DNA from: Dermatophagoides farinae
Taxonomy: Eukaryota; Arthropoda; Arachnida; Sarcoptiformes; Pyroglyphidae
Length of the DNA stretch: 64,000 bases
Direction of reading: 5' to 3'
Assembly: GCF_024713945.1 (NCBI RefSeq)
Contig: NW_027461517.1
Coordinates: forward strand, 62,001 to 126,000
The notes under the pieces: model-generated
The model's database searches: none
What the model saw: only the letters and a program-made list of their open reading frames with translations
Told to the model about the DNA's origin: nothing
Translations under genes and position numbers: made by a program
Part shown: one piece after another, positions 18,970 to 27,951 of the stretch
How positions within the stretch are numbered: position 1 is the first letter of the stretch
Layout: each line of letters begins with the position of its first letter

Positions 18970-19371
18970 TTCCAAATTTTTTGGTTAATTCAACATCACT
19001 GAAGCTTTAGTGGGTTTTCCAAACTGCTATTCTTTCAGATAAAACAAAAAGATAATTCAACTTAGTTAAAACAAGTAATTCAATTACCAATTTAAAATGA
19101 CTTTTCGATCGATTAGTTTATGAAGGTAATTGCGCAGATTAAGCGACACTCAAATGAAAACTATATTTTATAACATGAAAAAATTTCGTATAATATTTGC
19201 TATTTAGTTCGTCATTTCATGAATGCATTATGCAAACAAACTCAGTAGATACGTCGGGTAGAACGACGAAAAACCGTTTTAAAAAAATTTTAAATTCTTT
19301 GGCAATGTATGCTGTATTTGTTTGCAATAAATAGATCAAAATTGATTTAAAAAAACACGCTTGAAACAAAC
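18970..19371. other. AT-rich intergenic region, no gene seen
   Basis: The 402 bases between two plus-strand genes hold short frames only. No RNA gene or repeat stands out. Confidence 0.4.
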
Positions 19372-20143
19372 ATGTTAAAGTGTAGTAAAATGCTTAGATT
19401 TGCAATAGCAAGTGCTTTTGTGAGCTGTATCTGCAATGGAAAAAGCGTGCCTGATCAGCTGCAGAATAATTCAGGATCGTTGGTTTCGAACCTGAAAAAC
19501 CGCTTAAATATGAAAACGGACAAAAGTAAGTGTAACGATTTAATATTTATGTAGATTTACAAAAAACGAACGAAAGTTCGAAATTAAGAAGCAAACTCGA
19601 GGCTAGAAAGCAACGACGCCAATTAGATAACTCAGTGAATTATTCGGCTAATAATTACGGTTTTCGCCAGCTAGCAAATGACGCCGAAAGTAGTGTTTTC
19701 GAACAAGGAATGGACAAATCAGAGGACAGCGAAAAAGCAAACGACGGTGCGAAGCCTCTCGGTGACAATCTTGAAGAAAGCGCAAAACTGAAGGATAGCG
19801 AACCGCCGCAAGTCACTCTGATGCCCAACGGAGCGACGGAAGCCAACCCCGACAACAATTCAGACATCAATGATGTTACGAACGACAACCCGATAACTAA
19901 CAAACCAATTTATGATTCAAAGCAAAACGCAGGACTGATACGCAGCGAATCCCCAGAAGATAATAAGCTTAACAATGAGGAAAACAGCATTGAAGCCGAA
20001 CAAGATATGCTAGATAATAGTAGTAAGTAATCCACAACTATGGAACGAAGAACTATATCTCTGTTTTAGTTGAAAAAAAGAATTCGCAAGAGAAAAATGC
20101 AGAACTAGATTACGTGGTGAAAACTACGAGTGAAAACACATAA
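19372..20143 (+). CDS. Three-exon acidic secreted protein, unknown
   Basis: Exons 19372-19525, 19555-20022 and 20070-20143 give 231 residues. Both joins are in phase 1 with GTAAGT donors. The N-terminus (MLKCSKMLRFAIASAFVSCI) looks like a signal peptide, with possible cleavage near CNGKS; the Met at residue 7 could be the real start. After a basic patch (KLEARKQRRQLD) the body is very hydrophilic and rich in Asp, Glu, Asn, Ser and Pro, with no predicted fold, and ends KTTSENT. It is not recognised. A secreted, disordered acidic protein could be a matrix or host-facing protein if the organism is a parasite, which is inference. Without splicing the gene falls into two broken frames. Confidence 0.65.
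19526..19554 (+). other. 29-nt intron, first of the acidic secreted gene
   Basis: GTAAGT donor and TGTAG acceptor, phase 1. Removal joins the signal-peptide exon to the downstream frame, which has no ATG of its own at its start. Confidence 0.7.
20023..20069 (+). other. 47-nt intron, second of the acidic secreted gene
   Basis: GTAAGT donor and TTTTAG acceptor, phase 1. It is the longest intron found in the window. If not spliced, the protein ends at once at residue SSK. Confidence 0.5.
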
Positions 20144-20144
20144 T

Positions 20145-20790
20145 TTACTTATTGATTTTATTTAAAACTTTCAAGAATTCCTGATGTGTCTGCACGGGAA
20201 GATTGCTTTCCGTTGCAGCATTTTCGCTGTTGCTTATGAGAGATTGTATTTCTTTGTCGGTCGAATATTGTTGAATGGTATTTGCGAGCGAACATAAAAA
20301 CTCTTGTCCAAAAAAATAAAGCGTACTCAACAATAACACGAGCATGATTGGGTGCTTGATCAACTCAAAAATACTCAATGGTCGTTCTTCATTGTAAAAG
20401 TCAAGTTTTCTACTTAATGGGATTCGACATTTGGGAGCGACTTCTAAATTCGCTTTCTTGTAGCTCAAAATGGGTGATATTATTATTGAGCCGCTCAGTG
20501 AAGAATCAACGATGGCTTCTTCAAATAACAGAAACGGGTGAAGCACTTTAATTGAATAATTTTTTTTTGTATCCCTAGTAAAGCCTTATTACACAACTGA
20601 CTTACACGTGAAACTGCAAATCTTGATCGAGTTGAGCCAAAAGGACTCCTTTATCAGTGATTAATTTAACTTTGAAATCCGAAACGCTCAAAGCGGAAGT
20701 TAGGTATTTAGGTAGATTATTTTTCAAGGCTAAGGAGCAAACAGTGGCTTGAGCCGAAGCTAAAAACGCTAACAAAAAAAACACAATCAT
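20145..20790 (-). CDS. EMC7: ER membrane protein complex subunit 7 (EMC7)
   Basis: Exons 20790-20606 and 20574-20145. An upstream ATG at 20868 is in frame but overlaps the CCA-enzyme gene, and the Met at 20790 starts a clean signal peptide (MIVFFLLAFLASAQATVCSL), so it is preferred. The body is a beta-sandwich region (FKVKLITDKGVLLAQLDQDL). Splicing then continues it as NYSIKVLHPFLLFEEAIVD, the region that is GSYxxxVxSPxYxFDxVRVDI in other EMC7 proteins. A C-terminal single TM follows (IKHPIMLVLLLSTLYFFG), preceded by a SIFELIKHP strip that matches the FLMNPM of animals. The EMC inserts tail-anchored and multi-pass proteins into the ER. The two frames mean nothing singly, which supports the join. 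Confidence 0.75.
20575..20605 (-). other. 31-nt intron in EMC7
   Basis: On the minus strand it begins GTAAGT and ends ACTAG. It splits a valine codon in phase 2. The join restores the EMC7 fold across the two frames. Confidence 0.75.
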
Positions 20791-20851
20791 CCGGACAAAG
20801 TTAGTCGTGAGCTGCGTTTGTGATTCAATTAAATAATAGTAATTTCCACGG

Positions 20852-22414
20852 TCAATAATTAGAGGCAATAAATTCTTTCATTTTATTTATTAAATCAATT
20901 TTAAGAGTTTCAGGAGAATTTTTGTATTGAGAGAATCGTTCGTAAATGAACTGATCCTGAAACGCCATCAGATCTGACATACAGTTAAAATTAGGCTGGG
21001 ACTTAAGCTCAAGCAACATGGCTTTGACTATGTTGCCATTCAATAATCTTGGACATTCCCAAATCCCGTCGAAATCGTACTTGTTCACAATGAGATCTAA
21101 AACTTTATGAAGCGTTTCATTCAACTCAACGAAGTGTTCAGTGTCAGTTATTTGGAAATAAAGCAAAGCAGCAATAATCAGCGCGTAAAGCCAAAATTCC
21201 TTGCTCTTTTTCTGAGTCAGTATTTTAATTAAGTGTTCTCTTTCAGAAGTGCTGTAATTTTGAGAGAAAAAATCAAGCCAATAGAAGATCAACATTATGA
21301 TTTCTGTGGTACTTTTGAAAAAAGACGAGCAGGAAAACCAATTTAGTGCGTGCTGCACAGCCGCAAACCTCTTCTTGTTATCATTGCAGCCGAAATCTAC
21401 GTAGCAATATAATAGAATCGAAAACAGCAAAAGTCCTCTAAATTTAAAAGTTAGGTAAGGGAAGTTCAAATACAACTCCGAGATTTTCAAAAACTCGATT
21501 AATTGTGATTTTCCAACGTTCACGACGCTGAGAAATTGTTTCATGAATTCGTCAAACATGATTGCACATGTTATGTATTTTTGATCGATATTGGAATGCA
21601 GGGAAGCTACTTCTCCTGCTGAGGCCGGAAGAATCAGCGACCATAAGTTCCATTTGAACATGATGCGGTAAGCTTGACTGATGTCGTCGTATTTGTGCAA
21701 CTTGACGAATTCTTGGTGAATCCGTTGAGGGCTAACTTTCAACCTCAAAGCGGATCGAACCTCTTCATTTTCAAGGACCTTGTCGATTTGTGGGTCATAA
21801 ATAAAGTCTGGAAATTTTGAAATGAAACGAACGAGTCGAACAGTCCGCAAAGGGTCGTCCAAAAACGTGCGAACGGGATCTAGCGGCGTTCTGAATATTT
21901 TCGCTTCTAAATCGTCCATGCCAAGCATGGTCCAATCTTCGATTTTGTTAGTGCAAATGTTGAAAAACAAAGCGTTAACCGTGAAGTCACGTCTGAAAGC
22001 GTCTTCCTTTGGGCTACCAACAGTAACGATCGGTATTCGCGAGTTTCCTTCGTAGCGTTCGCTTCTAAAACTAACAAAATCAACGTCTAAACCCAACGAC
22101 GAAAACGTAACCATTGTAGTTTCCAAGTGTTTAGACTGTTCTGGGTTAGCTTTAACCTTTGCGTTGATCGACACTGAGTCTCCATTGCTTTCTGACATCC
22201 ATTTTAATAATGCGGCTGCAAAAACCTCACCTGTGCAATCTTCAATTGTGACATCGATGTCTGAAGAATTTAGTTTTAGCAATTTGTCACGCACCCAGCC
22301 GCCTGCAAACCGTATGTTTTTTTTAGTTGGACAGGTTGGTGATTCACGAACAAAAGTCTTCAGCAAATTTATCAACTCGAGCTCTTTTTCGTTAATGTAA
22401 ATATCCACACTCAT
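20852..22414 (-). CDS. CCA1: CCA-adding tRNA nucleotidyltransferase
   Basis: A 520-residue class II enzyme. The N-terminal head has GGWVRD and the metal-binding SSDIDVTIED at about 40-60, then RRDFTVNALFF, WTMLGMDDL and the base-reading strip FLDDPLRTVRLVRF. The helical tail follows. It adds or repairs the CCA end of every tRNA in nucleus, cytosol and mitochondrion. No clear targeting peptide is visible in the first 25 residues. The C-terminal half is divergent, typical of the family. The annotated EMC7 start at 20790 keeps the two genes from overlapping. Confidence 0.93.
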   Translation of the reverse strand: MSVDIYINEKELELINLLKTFVRESPTCPTKKNIRFAGGWVRDKLLKLNSSDIDVTIEDCTGEVFAAALLKWMSESNGDSVSINAKVKANPEQSKHLETTMVTFSSLGLDVDFVSFRSERYEGNSRIPIVTVGSPKEDAFRRDFTVNALFFNICTNKIEDWTMLGMDDLEAKIFRTPLDPVRTFLDDPLRTVRLVRFISKFPDFIYDPQIDKVLENEEVRSALRLKVSPQRIHQEFVKLHKYDDISQAYRIMFKWNLWSLILPASAGEVASLHSNIDQKYITCAIMFDEFMKQFLSVVNVGKSQLIEFLKISELYLNFPYLTFKFRGLLLFSILLYCYVDFGCNDNKKRFAAVQHALNWFSCSSFFKSTTEIIMLIFYWLDFFSQNYSTSEREHLIKILTQKKSKEFWLYALIIAALLYFQITDTEHFVELNETLHKVLDLIVNKYDFDGIWECPRLLNGNIVKAMLLELKSQPNFNCMSDLMAFQDQFIYERFSQYKNSPETLKIDLINKMKEFIASNY

Positions 22415-22536
22415 TTAAATAATTTTTCTAATTTCGCTTTGTTAGGCCTTGCTCACAATACGTCAGCTATTGGTTTTTCAACCGAATAAAAATATTACAA
22501 AATAGTAATAATTATTCTAAATCCTGCGCTTCTGAA

Positions 22537-23061
22537 TTAATACTTGATTATTATTTCATTCAGCATTGAAGACAGCTGCTTCCACTGCTGGTTTTGCTTT
22601 TCGTGTTTTTGAACTTGCTCAATAAACTGCTTTTCTAGCTGTTTTTTTGTCACAGACTCAATCAACGAGTCAAGCTGTTGCATTACCTGATGTTCAGATA
22701 TGTATTTTTGATAGCTGTTTTTTATTTCTTCAGTGCGTTTCTTGTTGTTTTCATTAAGCTTTGCAATCAACTTTTCGCAAATCTCGTTAACATCAGCGTC
22801 ACAGTTGTGAATTATTTTTTCATTTTGTTCAATTTGAGTTTTTCCATTTTCAGCCAAAAAATTTAAACTCGAATTGGTTTTCAGTTTTGCTTGATAGATT
22901 TGATTCAAATCGTATTTAAACTCGTTATCACATTCCTTCAAATAGTCGAGATACAATGAATCGCAAAATAATCGCAAGTTGTGTTTTGCCGCTAAATCCG
23001 CGTTTTGAGATACTTCAAAATATTCAAACTGCTTCGAATACGCTGTGCTGAAGCTTGTCAT
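22537..23061 (-). CDS. Coiled-coil protein of unknown function
   Basis: About 174 residues from the ATG at 23061; the frame is open 75 bases further upstream with no ATG. The sequence is rich in Gln, Lys, Glu and Asn. A long helical region from about 90 to the end includes LAENGKTQIEQNEK and LEKQFIEQVQKHEKQ, which look like a coiled coil. No family is recognised. It is head-to-head with the exonuclease gene, with only 93 bases between start codons. Confidence 0.55.
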   Translation of the reverse strand: MTSFSTAYSKQFEYFEVSQNADLAAKHNLRLFCDSLYLDYLKECDNEFKYDLNQIYQAKLKTNSSLNFLAENGKTQIEQNEKIIHNCDADVNEICEKLIAKLNENNKKRTEEIKNSYQKYISEHQVMQQLDSLIESVTKKQLEKQFIEQVQKHEKQNQQWKQLSSMLNEIIIKY

Positions 23062-23154
23062 GAAATTTTTCTTTTTATGTATTTTTGTTTTAGCGGTAAT
23101 ATATTCACACAAAAAATTTAAAAATTTCCCCAGCAACGAAATTAGATAAACTTT

Positions 23155-26019
23155 ATGGGTATCCCCTTATTCACGTCAGTGTTAATTAAAAAGTACGACA
23201 TAGTGCAAAAACCGTCTCGAAACATTCAACCTAAGTTATGTGATAATTTTTACAAGCTACCAACACTAAACGAGATCTCCCTCGACCCCTGTAGTGAAAA
23301 TACTAATTATTTGTATGTTGATTTAAATTCTATTGTACATCCAATGTTGAGTTTTCCCGAGGTCAACTCACGTAACTATACGAGAGGATTTAACTTCATT
23401 GGAGCTTACTTAGATAGACTTATTTTAACTTTTACGCCAAACAAACTTATTTACATTGCTGTTGATGGTGTAGCTCCTGCAGCAAAAATGATTCAGCAAC
23501 GCACTAGACGTTATCGAAAGGCTGGCGAATTAATTGCTAAAAAAAAAATTCACAATCACATTAACGAACTTTTACGTTCGAAAGACGCGAGTAAATACGA
23601 CATCGATGAAGAGTTGTACTTTGACACTAACTGCATTTCCCCAGGAACAGAATTTATGAATGAGCTCGACGTTTTCATAAATGACTATATACGCTCGGCG
23701 CAGTCAAAATTGCATGAAAAAGGACTCGATGTCGGTATTATTTACAGTGGGCATAAAATCGCGGGAGAAGGGGAACACAAGATATTAGATTTCATCAAAG
23801 CTAATAGACACAATAAAACATTTTATAACGCTTCTCATGTGCTTTTTTCACCTGATGCAGACTTGATTTTGCTATTGCTAGCTTCACATGTAAAAAATAT
23901 CTTATTGGTTCGCGAAGGTATTAAATTTCAAAATAAATCTCCTCCCGCAGCCGAACACGATTTCGAACTCCGCAATACCGATAAATCAAAAGAAAATATG
24001 ACCATAAAAAACAAACCAGTTCAGACAAACGACGCCAAACGGAATAATTCCGACTATTACAACAAAAACAGCTTTGAAAATCAATCCAAACAGCTTAGAA
24101 ACAAGAATATTCAGTATAATTCAAATGCAAAAACTGTACCCACAGCTCAAATTAGATTTCAAAATTGCCATGGCTCAAATAACAAGAAAAGAGAACCTAC
24201 AAAAAAAGAAAAACAATTCGAATTCGAATGTCTACCTTATTTACACGGACTGTCGATGATATCAATTGAAAAATTGAGGCATAGCATAGTTGACTCCGTT
24301 AAACTTATCATTGGAGAAGACTATCATTTAACAGAATCTCAGCAAAACTCTATTATATCTGATTTTGTGTTTATTTCCATTCTTATTGGAAACGATTTCT
24401 TGCCAAACATAAGAGACTTGTCCATTTCTTCTGGGGGTTTCGACTTGGTTTTTATTATCTATTGTTTCAACCTTGGTAAATTAAACGGGTTTTTATTAAA
24501 GGACTCTACCATTAACTGGCCTGTAATAAATACCTTTTTTCAAATATTGAATAAGTATTCGATTCTTTTCACGTACATTCAAGAAATTCAGGATATCAAG
24601 AGTTTAAGCATCACGGGCCGCAATTTAACCACCTCTGTTAATGAACTTGCATCCATCAGGTTTGCCGATGTCGATAAAAACATTAAATCATTCAAATCAA
24701 TCGTTTTTAATTTTTTGAAAAGCGTGCCGTTAATTGATTTAAACACTTACACGGTAATACCTAACTTAAACACTAAGTCTATTTTTCCAAATATCCCCAT
24801 GGCAATCGGCTTGCAACTGAAGAAAAAAACTGCAGATAAAAACAACATACTAAACAAAGATATATATACAAACATATACAACAACTTTATTAGAATGCGA
24901 GAGTCTGCTTTGATTTGTAAGGATTTGTTTGAATCCCAAGACAAATTTATCAGCTTTTCACTGGATCAAGAATTTTCACACACGAATCTCACAGATAGGC
25001 TCAGACAAAAAGTCACAGAATATACAAAGAATAATAATAATTTCATCGAGCACCGATTTATAGAATTTTGGGTTTGTAAGTTTGTCGAGTCAGTTCTGCT
25101 CGATAAGTACAAAATAAGTGACAACTTTATTGCAAGCTTTGAGAAAGAACTCAAAGAACGAAACAAGCGCCATTTCCACATTAAAGATTCGGATAACGAA
25201 TATTTATATGAGACCGAAATGAGCCAACACTGCAAAAAATATTTCGATGCGCTTCAGTGGGTTACCGAGTACTATTTTGCAAAGATTTCTGACTGGTCAT
25301 TTTTTTACGACTCGCCAGACGCTCCTTACATCTCTGATTTATCAAACTTTTTGAAGAAGACCAATTATCAGGGCACCGTTTTTAAAAAGACAGGTCCCGT
25401 AAATGAAGCCATTCAACTAATCACCATTATTCCTGCGATGTCTAAAAAAATTCTGAGCGAACTAGACGTTTTAAGACACATCAAGTATTATCTAGAATCC
25501 AGAATTCTTGATACTTCTATCGTTGCTTCCTCACATTACAATATGAAGTCTTGGATGTGGCACTACAACTTGAATACTGTCGACATAAACAAGTTAATTG
25601 AGTACTGGCGAAATCACTACGACTCCAACCCTTACTTACATTATTATAATGAGTCTCCTGAAGTCGAAGACAGACATATTAAATACGTGCTTACAGATTC
25701 TAGTGGCAAACAAGCCGTTCTGGATTTCACGAATGCAACTTTCTTACAAAGCTTAAACAGTTTTGTTGTTAACTATCTCGGCCTACCTGACAAAAAATTC
25801 GATTACTGCAGTTCTTATGAACCGTTGCAATACACGATTACGCCAACTACAGCTCTTTTCGAAAAGTTTCCAGGCACTTACTTCCATGCTCTTCCGGAAG
25901 GCCAAGTGAAAGACGAGGTTTTAGAATCCAACTCAAACAGAAGTAGATTTTATTATTCTCAGATACGAAAATCGTGTTTTACGAAATTCTTTGATTTGAA
26001 AATCCAAGAAATCATGTAA
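23155..26019 (+). CDS. XRN1: 5'-3' exoribonuclease, Xrn1 type
   Basis: A 954-residue nuclease. The XRN catalytic core is clear: MGIPLF, YVDLNSIVHP, IAVDGVAPAAKMIQQRTRR, then GEGEHKI at about 205, SPDADLILLLL at about 238 and LIGNDFLPN at about 415. These acidic positions bind two metal ions. Residues about 265-360 are a low-complexity Asn/Lys-rich insert inside the core. The second conserved region has LQWVTEYYFAKISDW and APYISDL, closer to Xrn1 (ALQWILHYYY, APYISDI) than to the nuclear Xrn2/Rat1. The long C-terminal domains of yeast Xrn1 are missing. It should degrade decapped mRNA in the cytoplasm. No CxxC zinc knuckle of Rat1 is seen. Confidence 0.85.
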   Translation: MGIPLFTSVLIKKYDIVQKPSRNIQPKLCDNFYKLPTLNEISLDPCSENTNYLYVDLNSIVHPMLSFPEVNSRNYTRGFNFIGAYLDRLILTFTPNKLIYIAVDGVAPAAKMIQQRTRRYRKAGELIAKKKIHNHINELLRSKDASKYDIDEELYFDTNCISPGTEFMNELDVFINDYIRSAQSKLHEKGLDVGIIYSGHKIAGEGEHKILDFIKANRHNKTFYNASHVLFSPDADLILLLLASHVKNILLVREGIKFQNKSPPAAEHDFELRNTDKSKENMTIKNKPVQTNDAKRNNSDYYNKNSFENQSKQLRNKNIQYNSNAKTVPTAQIRFQNCHGSNNKKREPTKKEKQFEFECLPYLHGLSMISIEKLRHSIVDSVKLIIGEDYHLTESQQNSIISDFVFISILIGNDFLPNIRDLSISSGGFDLVFIIYCFNLGKLNGFLLKDSTINWPVINTFFQILNKYSILFTYIQEIQDIKSLSITGRNLTTSVNELASIRFADVDKNIKSFKSIVFNFLKSVPLIDLNTYTVIPNLNTKSIFPNIPMAIGLQLKKKTADKNNILNKDIYTNIYNNFIRMRESALICKDLFESQDKFISFSLDQEFSHTNLTDRLRQKVTEYTKNNNNFIEHRFIEFWVCKFVESVLLDKYKISDNFIASFEKELKERNKRHFHIKDSDNEYLYETEMSQHCKKYFDALQWVTEYYFAKISDWSFFYDSPDAPYISDLSNFLKKTNYQGTVFKKTGPVNEAIQLITIIPAMSKKILSELDVLRHIKYYLESRILDTSIVASSHYNMKSWMWHYNLNTVDINKLIEYWRNHYDSNPYLHYYNESPEVEDRHIKYVLTDSSGKQAVLDFTNATFLQSLNSFVVNYLGLPDKKFDYCSSYEPLQYTITPTTALFEKFPGTYFHALPEGQVKDEVLESNSNRSRFYYSQIRKSCFTKFFDLKIQEIM

Positions 26020-26595
26020 TTTACTGCTGTTTACATTTATTTTTTATGATATTACACGAACTATATAAATAAGAACTTTACCCGTGGTTCGTTGAGTTAA
26101 TTCAATAAATCAGATTTGCATCTTATCAGGCCAAAATTTGAGGGTGTTAGCTTCTATTTTGTATATATATATATATAAATTTTTATAATCTGTCGCAGAA
26201 GCTTGAACATCAAAATAAAAAGCGTAAAAATGGTATTTTTATAAGCTAAAACGATAAACCACTTATCGAAAATTAGCATAACGTTTGATTGCATGATAGA
26301 ATTATAACTTTATCAGGTAATTGTTTTGCTGGTAAGCGTTCTGCTATTTAATTGATGCACAAACCATATTAGAAAAATACTAGCTTCCTGCAAATAAAAA
26401 AGCGATATAAACTTATTTAACATAAAAATTCAATACATACGCAATTCCTTTGCTGAAATGAAATGATATAATCGATTACAAATGTCCCAGCCTTCTGCAG
26501 TAAACACAGATTTAATTTTAAAATAATAAATAAAAAAAAAAGTTTTGAGATTCAATGCTAAACTACTGGTCAGATAACTAATACATTTCAAAAGG
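26020..26595. other. AT-rich spacer with a TA microsatellite
   Basis: The 576 bases between two plus-strand genes are AT-rich. A TA-dinucleotide run of about eight units lies at 26162-26177. There is no coding frame of note. Nothing like a spliceosomal or tRNA gene was recognised. Confidence 0.45.
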
Positions 26596-27951
26596 ATGTT
26601 AAACTACTACAGCTTGGTTTTCGCCCCGTTAATATCGGGCTCATTTTTTTTTTGTGGGTTACTTTTAAACACAGGAAAATGGCTCTCAGTAGGTGACTGG
26701 TACTACAATACAAACCACAACATGCTGCTTACTTGTTTTGAATCTTCTATGAAAAATATCACAGAGCTAGAACAAAAAGGTAGAGATTTTTGTTCCATTG
26801 AACATAATAGCTTGTCCGATAAAAAAATAAAGAAGCTTCTTTCTATAAATAGTGACTTTTGCAAGTTCAAGGAAATAGAATTATTTGAAATTCGCAAAAA
26901 CAAAATGTGTTTGCTGGCTTGGGATGGGGATGTCGAGAGTGAATATCTTCGTAAAAAAATCCAATCTATAATTACAAAATCTTTGGGCATTGTGTATCCC
27001 GGCTACGTTGGCTACTTTTTTGTACGTAATTTGCTTGAATCGTTATTAGGCAACGTTTTTATTATTTTACTTAGCTACTACTGCTTTCTATACAATCAAT
27101 CAAAATTTGATGAATCAAACAATGATAAAGCAAGCAAATATAACCAAAAGAGTTTTTTAACCGATAAAAAATATCATTACGATGATTCTCAAAGCATTGG
27201 CAAAGTTACAGGTCAGTCATCTGGAAATGGTTCAAACGTCAACAGGTGGACTTTTTGGCGTAAAATCATTACAACTAAAATATACACCGATTACTTTTAT
27301 GTCCGCAAACTACTGACAAGCAGCACATGTCGTCAAGAATTCATTGAACTACTGAAACTTAAATACGCAAATTTATCGTTTCCGTCGAAATATTTAATTT
27401 ACGTGGTTTTGTTAATGTTGTACAGAATATTTATTGTATATTTCTTAATATCAAACGTAATTTTATCTTCTGCACCGGTAGAAAAATTGCTAATGAAACT
27501 GAACAATTACGTGTCACCATACTCAATTCAGAGGTTTGAAACTTCTGACCACGCTATTCTAGTTACTTTTCTTCTTACGCTTCTACTCAATCTTTTTTTT
27601 TATGAACAGAATTCGATAAAAAATGATTTAAAAGCATGCGTAGACATTGTAACTATTAAAATCAGAGAATTGAGCTATGATAAATTGAAGTTTAAAATTC
27701 TATTTAGCGATGAGTTTAAACTATTTTATAATACCATTGCGCGCTTGATATTGATTTTTTGTACTTTGTTATGTTCGTGGTCACAATTTTTCACAGCTGC
27801 ATTTTATCACACAGGTACGGAAATTACAGTAGGGTTACTGATATTCGTAATATTTATAATAGTTCCTTGTATCTATATTAATCAATATGTTTATAAAAAC
27901 GTGAAACAAGTCTCAGAATCAAAATTGCAGTTGATTCTAATAAATTATTAA
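26596..27951 (+). CDS. Multi-pass membrane protein of unknown function
   Basis: A 451-residue protein with about six hydrophobic segments, at about 5-25, 145-170, 270-293, 315-335, 375-395 and 405-425. A soluble, cysteine-containing loop (residues about 40-130) lies between the first two, and a Lys/Asn/Ser-rich loop of about 60 residues comes next. The first segment could be a signal peptide or anchor. I do not recognise the family; a transporter- or channel-like topology is possible. Its stop codon overlaps the stop of PRP8 by four bases, tail to tail. Confidence 0.55.
   Translation: MLNYYSLVFAPLISGSFFFCGLLLNTGKWLSVGDWYYNTNHNMLLTCFESSMKNITELEQKGRDFCSIEHNSLSDKKIKKLLSINSDFCKFKEIELFEIRKNKMCLLAWDGDVESEYLRKKIQSIITKSLGIVYPGYVGYFFVRNLLESLLGNVFIILLSYYCFLYNQSKFDESNNDKASKYNQKSFLTDKKYHYDDSQSIGKVTGQSSGNGSNVNRWTFWRKIITTKIYTDYFYVRKLLTSSTCRQEFIELLKLKYANLSFPSKYLIYVVLLMLYRIFIVYFLISNVILSSAPVEKLLMKLNNYVSPYSIQRFETSDHAILVTFLLTLLLNLFFYEQNSIKNDLKACVDIVTIKIRELSYDKLKFKILFSDEFKLFYNTIARLILIFCTLLCSWSQFFTAAFYHTGTEITVGLLIFVIFIIVPCIYINQYVYKNVKQVSESKLQLILINY

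Noticed and set aside
20791-20868. Longer EMC7 N-terminus
   Set aside because: It would put 26 residues before a good signal peptide and overlap the CCA-enzyme gene.
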